64,000 nt of DNA from Neoarius graeffei (taxonomy: Eukaryota > Chordata > Actinopteri > Siluriformes > Ariidae): assembly GCF_027579695.1 (NCBI RefSeq), contig NC_083590.1, positions 19,671,799 through 19,735,798 on the forward strand, in the 5' to 3' direction. This document shows, in pieces, positions 9,645-23,915 of this stretch (within the stretch, counting starts at the first letter, position 1; the number at the start of each line of letters is the position of its first letter). Both the position numbers and the translations under genes were made by a program. The notes under the pieces are model-generated. The model was not told the DNA's origin and did not search any database. It saw nothing but the letters and a program-made list of their open reading frames with translations.

Positions 9645-10738
9645 TTTCAAGAATTATTATTATTATTATTGCATTTTTCACAAATTGCTCCTGTCATTAA
9701 ACAACAGTTATTCCACTCACTCTCGTCGTACGTGGCTTATAGCCGATCAGCTCATGTACGACTCGATTTCGTGGAGTAACTGTTCAATATATTCTATTAT
9801 ACTGCCAATATTTTGCTTCACACATATATTATACAATATGTTCATGGACATTTTCGACTGGGTGCCAATACTTCTGGAGTTTATTCTACGTCCCCGCAAC
9901 CATATATGGACTCACATTCATATATATGCCTTATATGGATTATAAAGCATCCAGAATGTTCTCTCCGTCCCTGTTCTCTTTCTCGGTTTGCTTTTATTTA
10001 ACGTCTCTCTCTTCAAACCCTCTCTCCCTCTTTCACTTCATTCATCTCCTCTTTCACACTGTGAAGAAAGGTCGCCCGAGGTGAGGCACGATGTCTTCAG
10101 TCAGGAAGGAACTCTGGATGCCGAGAGAACATGGACGCCCACACGCCCATATGCACGCGCCAGATTGCTTTTGTGTCGTCTGAATAGCATCACACCTTCA
10201 TCACATGGCAAAATAATAGATGGCATTAAGTTAGCCCCATGTCCTTCCTGGATTTCAGACAAAACAGCCCTCATGGCCTCGCCATTTCTCCATCTCTCTC
10301 CGTCTCGCTCTCAACATCCCTCGATCTCTTTGTCTCCCAGGCATAAGATAATCTTCCACTCTGTCTCTCTCTCTATCTCGCTGATGTTATACCTCACGCT
10401 GTAATCAAGCCGGACATCGAACTTCTTAATCAAATGTAATCACACGACAGTTCTGCTCTTAATCACCTGGTTGCCATGGCTACTGTTGGCAAGGGATACC
10501 AGGGAGTTAATAAGTGCCGGCAAGTTCTTGAAACATATCTCTGAAATGGACGAGCTTTCAGCTTTACCCATGATTACTGACTGCTACAAGACATCACAGT
10601 AAGCAGCACACACACAAATATGATGACTGATCTGTGACAGATGAACAAAAAGCCTTTGGAATCAATGCTGTCATTCAGAAAGCCTCAAAGAACCCACATA
10701 TCTATACAGCTATACAGAACAGGACTAAAGTGTCCTAA
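9645..10738. other. Unique-looking smad4 intron sequence
   Basis: No transposon ends or exons recognised. The stretch 10050-10560 is of even composition, lacks simple repeats and could be a conserved non-coding element, but nothing in one sequence can show conservation. Confidence 0.3.
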
Positions 10739-11303
10739 AGAGGGGCAATTCCATGTAAATGTCAACCTCACCATGCAACATGTAATACATCAAAACCACT
10801 CCCAGAGATATCACCTAGGCAATAAACAAATAAATACATAGCTACATAAATAAATATTTTGATCACCTAATATGTCACTTTCTTTCTTACAATGTAAAAC
10901 CCAAGCTAAAATCAACTTTGATCATGTACAATTCTATATTATTGCCACAAGCCACAGAAATGTATGCTAAAATCCACAAAACAGCAAAACAACAGCCATC
11001 CTAAATATTATTTAAGAACTTTGATAGTTTTAGCTGATATTTAGAGAGTTTTTCAAAGGGTTATGGTGGTTAAATTGCTGATTTTCTAAACATATGCCAT
11101 GTCTATTTCAGACGCGTCACATCCATAACGGAATTTCGTCACATCCATAACGCTGACTTTTCCTTCCGAAACTCTGCATGAAATACAAAATATTTTAAAC
11201 AAAGATTTTTTAATATTCACCTTGGACCCCTCTATCAAATGGATATCTCCATTTCGACATTAGGTTTACAATTTCACAGAGTTTGATAAAAATGTACAGT
11301 CAC

Positions 11304-12235
11304 CAGTGGTGTAGTGGAGATTTTTAAAGTGGGGGTACGCGATTCGTGACGTCATCGATTTGATATCATGTCAGAAGCGGTAGCCTTTGTTTGGTCGCCT
11401 ATGCTTGGTATGAATGATTTGTATAAATGTTACGTTCTTTTAACAACACAAGAAGACACTTTTTTTCAGACATTTTTATGTGTGCAATTTTCATTCGTGT
11501 TTGTCAGTACAGCCCAACTGTTATGGCGAAAAGCCGCGGTTTATTTTGTCTCCAATAAATATGCCGAAATGGCTAAAGAGGTACAAATTCGCCTTCTCCT
11601 TCCGAATGCATCGTCGTAGACAGCACCACTCTGCTGCTGGAACTCAACATAAACCTTGCATAGGTTTAACATGGACTATCAGGCGTGAAGCCAAAATATT
11701 GGAAATTATGGTACACAAACACCTTTGTTCATGTTCGATTCATGTTCATTTGAGCCGAGCTGCATTCGGAATTCGATATTTTTACTAGCCTACTTACTGC
11801 CGTGGCAACAGCTACAGCATGTGTCCAGAAGTTCAAAAAAAGTCACGTCACTCACTCACATCGCATACAAACCAGCAATGGGCTGAAATTTATTATAAAA
11901 GGCACCAATCGAATAAATCAAGCATTTAGTCTGGCGCGATTGAGGCACCTGCGTATACAAAATACATGACATGCAGCCATTAAAATGGCGGAGTCAACCG
12001 TTTACATAATTATAATATCTCGGCTGCATTTAGAATGCATTCTACTTTGCGTCGCTACATTTTACGTAACGTTCGATTGGGGGGGGGCATTGATGATGAG
12101 CACAAAGGCACGTGTCACTTACTGTAGAGCGTATAAACTCAGGCCATTGAATGACAGTTGCTTTTTTTTTTAATCTCACCTCGGGAGAAGTGGGTGGAAG
12201 GTGTACCCCCGCGTACCACGCCCACTACACCCCTG
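11304..12235. mobile_element. hAT-like non-autonomous element with perfect 8-bp TSD
   Basis: The ends CAGTGGTGTAGTGG and CCACTACACCCCTG are inverted repeats. The 8 bp ACAGTCAC is directly repeated at 11296-11303 and 12236-12243. Length 932 bp. No transposase frame is seen. Removing it rejoins the outer element. An 8-bp duplication with CA...TG ends is the hAT hallmark. Confidence 0.9.
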
Positions 12236-12432
12236 ACAGTCACCCAAGAAAAGTGATACTTTTTCTGTCACATCCATAACGCATCTTTTATTTGGCATTT
12301 TCTGGCATGCCCTAGATGTACTATGGGAATTGTTCTTGTTCTATCACTTCTCCAGTATGGTACAGCCTTAAAGTGCCATTCCACCATTGGATGTATTCTT
12401 TGGCATAAAATACAATATATTTTGACAACATA

Positions 12433-14094
<1,662 letters not shown>

Positions 14095-14794
14095 TATATA
14101 AATGGTATCACTAGATAGAGAAATCTTTTAGCTTCAAAATGATATAGCAAACATAATTTTTTGACAACGACAAGTATATTAATTTTGCGACCAAAGTCAC
14201 CTACCCTTTTAAGTTCCGCACGTGATGTCATCGGCAGGTTCCCCTTCTTGTGTACCACGTGACGTGTGACGTGGCACATATTATCAGCAATGGCGGATAG
14301 AACGCGATAAAAATAATACCAATAAATCTAGCTAATACCAATAAATCTAGCTAACTGAAAGATTAACTCAAAATTTTTCGCAATTTTTTTGGCCCCCATA
14401 TACGAGGAGAAATGACTCTCTCACTTTGGGGGTTTCCTGGTCTAAAAATAGACCGACACGTGGTACACAAGAAGGGTAACCTGCCGATGACATCACGTTT
14501 CACTACCGCGCGGAAATTAAAAGGGTAGGTGACTTTGGTCGCAAAATTAATATAACTTGTCGTTGTCAAAAAATTATGTTTGATATATCATTTTGAAGCT
14601 AAAAGATTTCTCTGTCTAGTCATGTTGTCATAAAATATATTGTATTTTATGCCAAAGAATACATCCAATGGTGGAATGGCACTTTAAAATATGCAACACC
14701 TGTTTAAATACTGGGAGACAATAAAACATGCACTGGGTCATTTGTTGCCATTTTGAGTTCAAGTGTCACGCCCATAACGCTGGAATTGCTCAGA

Positions 14795-14970
14795 GACAAT
14801 CAGTCCGTAGCAAATCAGAGTAACACGGTGATTCTTACAGAGGGATGGAAACTTTTTTTTTTTAAATGCACAATCCAGACCAATATTAGGTGACACTGCT
14901 CCAGTCATGTTATATCGCTGTACCAAATCAAACCTCAAGATCAGGCTATGAGATCAAATCAAACAAAATA
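14795..14970. other. No feature seen
   Basis: Short intron spacer. Confidence 0.3.
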
Positions 14971-15756
14971 CAACCCCGATTCCAAAAACATCGGGACGCT
15001 GTGTAAACTGTGAATAAAAATAAAATGCGATAATTTGCAAATCATAGAAACCTTATAATTTTTCATTGAAAATAGTACAAAGACAACATATCAGATGTTG
15101 AAACTGAGAAGTTTTATTGCTTTTTGAAAAATATATGCTCAATTTGAATTTGATGTCAGCAACACGTTTCAAAAACGTTGGGACAGGGGCATGTTTCCCA
15201 CTGTGTTGCATCACGTCTACTTTTAACAACGTTCTGTAAACATTTGGGAACTGAGGAGACCAACTGCTGTAGTCTTGAAAGAGAAATGCTGTCCCATTCT
15301 TGCCTGATATACAATTTCAGTCGCTCAACAGTTCGGGGTCTCCTTTGTCATATTTTGTGCTTCATAATACGGCAAATGTTTTAAATAGGAGACAGGTCTG
15401 GACTGTAGGCAGGCCAGTTTAGCACCTGGACTCTTTTACTATGGAGCCATGAAAGCAGTTTGGCATTGTCTTGCTGAAAGAAGGAAGGTCTTCCCTGAAA
15501 AAGAGTTTGTCTGGATGGCAGCATATTGCTCTGAAACATGTATATATCATTCAGCATTAATGATGCCTTCCCAGATGTGCAAGCTACCCACGTCATGAGC
15601 GTATACATTTCAAAAAACAATAAAATTTCTCAGTGTCAACATTTGATATGTTGTCTTTGTACTATTTTCAGTGAAATTTCGGGTTTTGCAAATCTTCACA
15701 TTCTGTTTTTATTGATGTTTTACACAGTGTCCCAACTTTTTTAGGAATTGGGGTTG
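14971..15756 (-). mobile_element. Internally deleted Tc1 element, family 2 relative
   Basis: Ends CAACCCCGATTCCAAAAA (14971) and TTAGGAATTGGGGTTG (15756), each next to TA. Length 786 bp. It keeps only the minus-strand C-terminal transposase part (15381-15620: FQGRPSFFQQDNAK, NWPAYSPDLSPI) with several stops. The DNA-binding half is gone. It belongs to a sister group of the family 2 copies at 25574, 35211 and 47323, with a GTTGGGACACTGTG-type end. Confidence 0.88.
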
Positions 15757-16329
15757 TACAAATACTATATGATCAAACTGCCAACAAACGTCTTTAAAGT
15801 CCTTAAAGCAGGACAGGGCTGATAAAGGTCGTAACCAAATAATCCATCAAATGAATTTAGCATCTGAGCTCCAATTTCTTCTTGACTGTAACTGAACTGA
15901 AAGACTGAACAAAAACAGCTGGCCTATGGTTTCCCACTAGGGGGCAATATAGAGCGATAAACTTAAGGTCATAACCTTAGCTACTGACCCACTGTAACGT
16001 ACTAATGATATGCAACTCTTTATTAGCCAGATCAAACAATCGAGAAAGGCTAGGAGGGTTTTTTTTTCTTGTGATCTCAACATAACAAAACTTATTCTCT
16101 TCAGATAGCAGCTTGTTTTTCTCTTGATGTCGAAATGCATGATGAGGTCCACATGCTGTATGCTGTAGGTGAATGTATCCGTTTTCACTTCATTCAGGGA
16201 TGGGCAGGAGAGGAAATAGCTGGTGCAGGGGTCACATTGCTGTCTCACAGCTCCAGGGTCCTGGGTTCGATCCTGTTTGGGTGACTGCGGAGTGACTGAG
16301 TGGAGTCCAACTTTATTTGGGGATCAATA
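15757..16329. other. Intron with a small SINE-like piece
   Basis: At 16218-16290 the sequence TAGCTGGTGCAGGGGTCACA then TCCTGGGTTCGATCCTG has a tRNA-like B box (GGTTCGATCC) and resembles the head of another SINE type. Otherwise nothing is recognised. Confidence 0.4.
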
Positions 16330-16480
16330 AAATACATCCTTCCATCTATTCATCTAGCTAGCTAGCTAGCTATATATCTATCTAGATGGATGAATGGAAG
16401 GATGGAAGGATGGATGTTAGCTAGCTAAATACTAGCTATAGATAGATAGACTGCCAGATCAAACCACAACAATGGAGCAA
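16330..16480. repeat. AGCT/ATCT/GGAT microsatellite cluster
   Basis: Runs of (CTAG)n, (ATCT)n and GGAT-type tetranucleotides. Confidence 0.8.
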
Positions 16481-16499
16481 ATCAAACTACCAGATCAGC

Positions 16500-17125
16500 C
16501 ATTATTATTAGCTCATCTGGCCAACAGGTGATGAGTTTATGCCCTCGTGTGTTGTCCGTCCGGCGTCGTCCACATTTCACGAAAATCGCTTCTTCTCTCT
16601 CAGTTCTTCACCGATTTTTATTCTTTTTGGTAGGAAGGTAGGTCTGCCTAGGGTGCATATGGCTTCTAGGCAAATTTGCATGATTTCAATTAATAATGAA
16701 GACATGGAGTAATTAATCAATCCCTAACGAGCAGTTTCCACACAAATCGGTTCTTCTCCCTCAATTCTTCACCGATTTTGATTCTTTCTGGCATGAAGGT
16801 AGGGGGACCTAGGGTGCATAGAACTTCTACCCAGATTTGCTTCATTACAATTATTAATGAAGTTATGCACTAATTAAGTAAGGCCTTAATGAGCAGTTCA
16901 ACAAACATCGCTTCTTCTTGGTCAATTCCTCGCCGTTTTGGATTCTTTCTGGTAAATAGGTCGGTATTCCTAGGGTGGATATCGCTTCTATATATAGCTT
17001 GTATATAGTGGATATAGCTTGCAACATTTATTGCGCAAGGAAGGTGGCTCACTTTAGAGCGTTCCTTCTGGACTAGACGGGGCCGGAGTGAGCTACGCCG
17101 TCATTGACGGTCTCGTTTTAAAAAT
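16500..17125. repeat. Dispersed element with ~160-bp internal tandem repeats
   Basis: The block TTCTTCTCTCTCAGTTCTTC / ACCGATTTTTATTCTTT recurs at about 16589, 16752 and 16912 with 160-163 bp spacing and gradual divergence. Each copy is followed by GGTAGG..CCTAGGGTGCATA. The beginning GCTCATCTGGCCAACAGGTG and the end GACTAGACGGGGCCGGAGTG probably mark the element. The class is unknown. It is a recurrent fish repeat in my experience. Confidence 0.65.
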
Positions 17126-17972
17126 CCAGTCGACTTTCTTGATCAAATGATCACGACCACTACAACACCCCACCAAACTACCAGACCAAACAAACATCAA
17201 ATTACAATAAAGCGCATAGTAAAAACAGCGATTATATCCCCAGTCATTCAATCAAACTGTCATAATTCTAGCAGCTTAAAAAAGCAAATATCATGAAAAA
17301 GCAGTCTTGTGTCAAGGTTCAGGAAAGGAATCAATTTAAAGCAACAAAGCAAACCAAAAATAGCTCCCACACACAGCAGACTACCTCAGGAGTGCGCAAG
17401 TGCAGTGTTGGAGAGTGCTGGAGAGCCAGACCCTGGTACAGTTCGGTGATTGCCCAGCTTAAACACAATTGCTAAACCTGCTAATGAAGTGCTAAGTTAA
17501 ATGAGGTGTCTCTTAGCAGAGCAACTGCCAGATCGTGCTGGACTCCATCCCTCCAGGACTGCAGATGTGCACCTCTAACCTATTCAGTCTGAGTCATCCT
17601 GAAACAAATCACATCCTCTGCTCCTGCACACACTTCATCATGCATTACACATTCTATTGTTCAGTCTGTCCTGTGCAACATGATATACTGTATTGGGTTG
17701 TGTGCCTTTTTTTTTTTTTTTTTAAATCAGGATCTGTATCCAGCGCCCACACGCATGCATGCGACTCTGCAAAATGGCCAAAAATGTCACAGAATCTTAA
17801 ATAAACAATCACTATTATTTGTCAGTTACCCACCTGGCTTTAAGATTTAAGATAACAGCAATATAGTTGAGACTAACTGATTTAAAGGTGACATAATTAT
17901 ACCACTTTTCACAAGCTGATACAGTTCCCTGACATCTTAATGAAATGTCTGTGACATGCTTTGACGAAAATA
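17126..17972. other. No gene seen
   Basis: smad4 intron. Only a poly-T run at 17706-17723 and short frames that are not supported. Confidence 0.4.
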
Positions 17973-18500
17973 CACTACCGTTCAAAAGTTTGGGGTCACC
18001 CAGACAATTTTGTGTTTTCCATGAAAACTCACACTTTTATTTCCCACCATAAGTTGTAAAATGAATAGAAAATATAGTCAAGACATTTTTCTGGCCATTT
18101 TGAGCATTTAATCGACCCCACAAATGTGATGCTCCAGAAACTCAATCTGCTCAAAGGAAGGTCAGTTTTATAGCTTCTCTAAAGAGCTCAACTGTTTTCA
18201 GCTGTGCTAACATGATTGTACAAGGGTTTTCTAATCATCCATTAGCCTTCTGAGGCAATGAGCAAACACATTGTACCATTAGAACACTGGAGTGAGAGTT
18301 GCTGGAAATGGGCCTCTATACACCTATGGAGATATTGCACCAAAAACCAGACATTTGCAGCTAGAATAGTCATTTACCACATTAGCAATGTATAGAGTGG
18401 ATTTCTGATTAGTTTAAAGTGAGCTTCAGTGAAAAGAACAGTGCTTTTCTTTCAAAAATAAGGACATTTCAAAGTGACCCCAAACTTTTGAACGGTAGTG
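17973..18500. mobile_element. 528-bp Tc1-type MITE, copy 2 (inverted)
   Basis: Same ends as the copy at 7925, in reverse orientation, flanked by TA (17971-17972, 18501-18502). Exactly 528 bp. Confidence 0.93.
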
Positions 18501-19084
18501 TACCTCAAGGATAAAACACCACAGCTCCTTTCTCACCCTGTTCAAAGCGGCTGATTTCAGGAACGGCCTGGTCCTTTAAACGATAATGAGCCACTGCTCA
18601 CCTCACCCCACCCCACCCTCTTCCGCCAGCCAATCAGGTAGCACTTTCCTCGTGAATATTCATTCAGAAGGTCAGTTCTCAAAATATTCAACTGAGAAGG
18701 CAGGATTATTCTAATCTAACCACCTCCCCTTGTGACACATAAAGGGGAGCTGAATCTGAACAGCTTGTTGTTGAAGCTCATGTTTTCTGAAATAAGCAGA
18801 AGAAAAGGAACTGACTGGGTGTTTTATTTCAGAATTTGTGGGTTGGTAGGCTCCAGATACCCAAATGTATTTGCACAAGGTTTTTATTTTCCATGAAAAA
18901 CAAAAACCCTGCCTAACATACGAAAATTATAATCATATCCGTTCAGAAGGCCACATTTTTCAACTTGATGAACAGAATTATGGGATTGTCTACTGTAGGA
19001 AGGATACTCCAAAGTAAAACAGCTCATCTGCCTCCTAAAAGGAAGTTTTTTGTTTTTTTTAACACAGGGAGTACAAGTACTGTC
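18501..19084. other. Intron; carries one half of a local duplication
   Basis: 18815-18882 (GTTTTATTTCAGAATTTGTG, GGTTGGTAGGCTCCAGATAC, CCAAATGTAT) is nearly repeated at 20030-20092. No exon is seen. Confidence 0.5.
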
Positions 19085-19285
19085 GAACCAACCAACCATG
19101 CATGGATGGATGGATAAGAGGGATGGATGGATAAGCAGTATGGATGGATGGATAAGAGGTAAGGATGGATGGATGGATGGATGGATGGATGGATGGATGG
19201 ATGGATGGATGAGTGTTATGGACTGACGGACGGATGGGTGAGCAGTATGGATGGATGGATAAACGGTATGCATGGATGGACGGAC
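19085..19285. repeat. (GGAT)n array 1
   Basis: Imperfect GGAT tetranucleotide array with GGTATG interruptions. Long histidine/proline/serine frames here are repeat artefacts. Confidence 0.95.
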
Positions 19286-19329
19286 AACCTGTAATCTCCT
19301 CCATCCTGAAGACTTTCCCGTGTCTGAAA

Positions 19330-19510
19330 GCACTGACACTGGAGACTTGATCCAAAAACACTGAATAAACATCTCCTCACAACATCTTAATCCGTTTATG
19401 CAAAGTTTCCATCAAACAAGTGCCCGTGTAAGTTATTACTACAGAAACATTAATACAAACCGTCTGAGCTGCTATTATAGAACATTAATCTACACTTTCT
19501 AACCAATCCC
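19330..19510. repeat. Dispersed repeat related to 7115-7325
   Basis: Shares ACACTGGAGACTT, AATAAACATCTC and TACAGAAACATTAATACAAA in the same order as the 7115 copy. It adjoins the smad4 exon donor on its downstream side, as the other copy also adjoins an exon. Confidence 0.5.
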
Positions 19511-19532
19511 AGCAGAGAATTCAGTCAGCCTA

Positions 19533-19982
<450 letters not shown>

Positions 19983-21035
19983 GATGGATGGATGGATGGA
20001 TGGATGGATGGATGGATGGATGGATGGATTGTTTTATTTCAGAGTTTGTGGGTTGGTAGGCTCCAGATACCCAAATGTATGTGCACAAGGGTTTTGTGCA
20101 CATACATTTGGATGGATAAGGGGTATGGATGGATGGATGGATGGATGGATGGATGGATGGATGGATGGATAAAGTGTATGGATGGATGGATGGATGGATG
20201 GATGGATGGATGGATGGATAAAGGGTATGCATGGATGGATGGATGGATGGATGGATGGATGGATGGGACAGATGGATGGGTGGATGAACATGATGGATGG
20301 ATGGATGGATGGATGGATGGATGGATGGATGGATGGATGGATGGATGGATAAGAAGTAAGGATGGATGGATGGCTGGATGGATAAGAAGTAAGGATGGAT
20401 GGATGATATGGATAAATGGTATGGCTGGATAAGAAGTAAGGATGGATGGATGGATGGATGGATGGATATGGATAAATGGGATGGATGGATATGGATAAAT
20501 ATATGGATGGATGGATATGGATAAATGTATGGATGGATGGATGAGCGTTATGGACTGATGGATGAATGGATAAGAGGTATGGATGGATGAGCGTTATGGA
20601 CTGATGGATGGATGGATGATGGATGGATGAGCAGTATGGATGGATGGATAAATGGTATGCATGGATGGATGGATGGAAGGATGGATAAGAGTTATGGATG
20701 GATGGATGGATGGATGGATGGATGGATGGATAAGCATTATGCATGCATGGATGGATGTGCAGTATGTATGGATGGATGGATAAGCGTTATGGATGGATGG
20801 GCGGTATGGATGGATAAGTGTTATGGATGGATGGCTGTATGGATGTGCAGTATGCATGTATGGATGGATAAGCATGATGGATGGATGGATGGATGGTATG
20901 GACTGATGGATGGATGGATGGATGGATGGATGGATGGATGGCATGATGGATGGATGGATGGATGGATGGATGGATGGATGGATATTGGTAGGGATAGATG
21001 GATTGATTGATGGATAGATGAATGGATGGATGCTC
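19983..21035. repeat. (GGAT)n arrays 2, about 1 kb
   Basis: Near-continuous GGAT tetranucleotides with islands such as AAGCGTTATGGA and AAGAAGTAA that recur between runs, so the array has been duplicated in blocks. Open frames of 90-236 codons ([16 protein letters not shown]) are repeat artefacts. Confidence 0.97.
20071..20111. repeat. Perfect 18-bp inverted repeat
   Basis: CCAAATGTATGTGCACAA (20071-20088) and its exact reverse complement (20094-20111) are separated by 5 bp. It lies at the join between the duplicated unique segment and the GGAT array. Confidence 0.95.
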
Positions 21036-22084
21036 TTTCTCACTGACCAGTAAACCTCAGTAGCATTTGAGATTCAGAGCATGCTGATTGCGTTAAAATC
21101 CGTTATACTACGGTGCTCGTGAATTCTCCAATCTGATTAGTCAGAAGATGCTGATCTGTTTATAACAGCAGCTATGACAGCAGGTTTAAGGGACGTGTAT
21201 ATCAGACGCGCCACATAATCTAAGGCTAATAATTAACACAACTAAACAAAAAAAACATGTTGTTGCTACTTGATGGACTCATTTGCTTTGTGAAAGCCAA
21301 TAAGGAGTAGAGTTTATTTTCATTCTCTGGGTGTTAAATTTACTTGCCTTCCAGGCAACTACAAATTAAAAACTAATAGCACAGACATGAACTGCACGTC
21401 CAGGTTATTTATTTAAGGTGGACAAACTCTGTCTCTTTGTATCGTTTATCAGTTGTCCTCTACCCTGTCCATTAACAGAAAGGGACCACTACAGGACCAC
21501 CATGAGTAGAAATGATATGGGTTTTCGACCATTCTCAGGAATTCGAGAAGGAATTGTTTCCTTATTCAGTGCCTACAGTGAATACACAGAAATAATGAGA
21601 CAACAAAACCACTGTACAATGGACAGAACTTTATATGCAGTTTGTATACGGTTGAAGAGAAGTTACTGAAAAATATAGGGAAACAAATAAAGATGTAATT
21701 ATCGGGTCTACGTGAACGCTGGCCTTGGGCGTGATCCGTGTGTGCTGCAGAAGTCGTGTTTGTGCGGATTGCCTCTTTCATGGCTGAACAAAGATAAACT
21801 CGCAGGTATTACTGCGTTATTGCATCATGTCCATTGCAGTGAAGCAAGCAGCCGCCTGGAATAAGAGACGATTCTGTATCTAGGACTGTGGATGGAAAGA
21901 CAGACCTATCAAATCATCGCATCAATCTCCATACACACCAAACTCCATCAGTTCAAAACAGCGTGCATCACGTCACAAGTAGGACGCGATCACAGCTGAG
22001 GAAATTTGTGGGTTTGTGTATCAGTAAAGTTTGATTCCGAACGTCATACTTTTTTTATTAGTGTACTACTGGGCTTAATTCGTG
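21036..22084. other. smad4 intron, no gene recognised
   Basis: 21100-21240 (CTGATTAGTCAGAAGATGCT, TATAACAGCAGCTATGACAG) resembles a common fish MITE fragment. The rest is unassigned. Confidence 0.4.
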
Positions 22085-23915
22085 TCTGTCCTGTGAAAGT
22101 GAAGGAGGCGTGGCTTCAGTATCTGTGAGTATAAATAAAGTAGGTGTGGCCTCTGTGTCTGTCAATCTAAATAAAATACGGTAGGTGTGGCCTCTGTGTT
22201 TGTTAGTCTAAATAAAGTAGGTGTGGCCTCTATGTCTGCCAGTCTAAATAAAGCAGGTGCGGCCACTGTCTCATTCTAAATAAAATAGGTGTGGCCTCTG
22301 TCTCTGTCCTGCAAAAGTGAAGGAGGCGTGGCCTATAAGTCTGTCATTCTATATAAAGTAGGTGTGGACTCAGTGTCTGTCAGTCTAAATAAAGTAGGTG
22401 TGGCCTCTGTGCCTGTCCTGTAAAAGTGAAGGAGGTGTGGCCTATATGTCTGTCATTCTATATAAAGTAGGTGTGGCTTCAGTGTCTGTTAGTCTATATA
22501 AAGTAGGTGTGGCCACTGTGTCTGTGATTCTAAATAAAGTAGGTGTGGCCTCTGTCTCTGTCCTGCAAAAGTGAAGGAGGCATGGCCTATAAGTCTGTCA
22601 GTCTAAATAAAGTAGGTGTGGCCTCTATGTCTGCCAGTCTAAATAAAGTAGGTGCAGCCACTGTGTCATTCTAAATAAAATAGGTGTGGCCTCTGTCTCT
22701 GTCCTGCAAAAGTGAAGGAGGCGTGGCCTATAAGTCTTTCAGTCTAAATAAAGTAGGTGTGGCCACTGTGTGTCATTCTAAATAAAGTAGGTGTGGCCTC
22801 TGTCTCTGTCCTGTAAAAGTGAAGGAGGCACAGCCTGTGTCTGCCAGCCTAAATAAAGGAGGTGTGGCCTCTGGGTGTGTCAGTCTAACTAAAGTAGGTG
22901 TGGCCTCTCTGTCTGTCAGTCTAAATAAAGTAGGTGTGGCCTCTGTGTCTGTCCTGTAAAAGTGAAGGAGGCGTGGCCTATATGTCTGTCATTCTATATA
23001 AAGTAGGTGTGGCTTCAGTGTCTGTTAGTCTATATAAAGTAGGTGTGGCCACTGTGTCTGTCATTCTAAATAAAGTAGGCGTGGCCTCTGTCTGTCCTGC
23101 AAAAGTGAAGGAGGCGTGGCCTATAAGTCTTTCAGTCTAAATAAAGTAGGTGTGGCCACTGTGTGTCATTCTAAATAAAGTAGGTGTGGCCTCTGTCTCT
23201 GTCCTGTAAAAGTGAAGGAGGCACAGCCTGTGTCTGCCAGCCTAAATAAAGGAGGTGTGGCCTCTGGGTCTGTCAGGCTAACTAAAGTAGGTGTGGCCTC
23301 TCTGTCTGTCAGTCTAAATAAAGTAGGTGTGGCCTCTGTGTCTATCATGTAAAAGTGAAGGAGGCGTGGCCTGTATGTCTGTCATTCTATATAAAGTAGG
23401 TGTTGCTTCAGTGTCCGTCAGTCTAAATAAAGTAGGTGTGGCCTCTATGTCTGCCAGTCTAAATAAAGTAGGTGTGGCCTCTGTCTCTGTCCTGCAAAAG
23501 TGAAGGAGGTGTGGCCTATAAGTCTGTCAGTCTAAATGAAGTAGGTGTGGCATCTGTGTTTGCCAGTCTAACTAAAGTAGGTGTGGCCTCTGTCTCTGTC
23601 CTGCAAAAGTGAAGGAGGTGTGGCCTATAAGTCTGTCAGTCTAAATGAAGTAGGTGTGGCCTCAGTGTCTGTCAGTCTAAATGAAGTAGGTGTGGCATGT
23701 GTTTGCCAGTCTAACTAAAGTAGGTGTGGCCTCTGTGTCTCTAAATAAAATAGGTGTAGCCTCTGTGCCTGTTAGCCTAAATAAAGTAGGTGTGGCCTCT
23801 GTGGCTGTTAGTCACAGTGAAGGAGGCGTGGCACATGTAATGAAGAAGAATAAGGAGACATGTCCGTATTGCCTGTTACTTGTTGTAAAAGAGGTGTGGT
23901 CTGTCATTCCTTACA
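22085..23915. repeat. 1.8-kb minisatellite with AATAAAGTAGGTGTGGCC units
   Basis: Units of about 38-40 bp with the core TCTAAATAAAGTAGGTGTGG then CCTCTGTGTCTGTC are interleaved with a second unit type (CTGCAAAAGTGAAGGAGGCG). About 45 units by eye. A longer block is repeated at about 22780-22935 and 23168-23325, a higher-order period near 389 bp. It lies in the inferred smad4 intron 1. The protein frames on either strand reflect the repeat, not a gene. Confidence 0.95.

Noticed and set aside
21418-21669. Frame at 21418-21669 as a possible exon
   Set aside because: No splice signals or recognisable protein; composition like surrounding intron.
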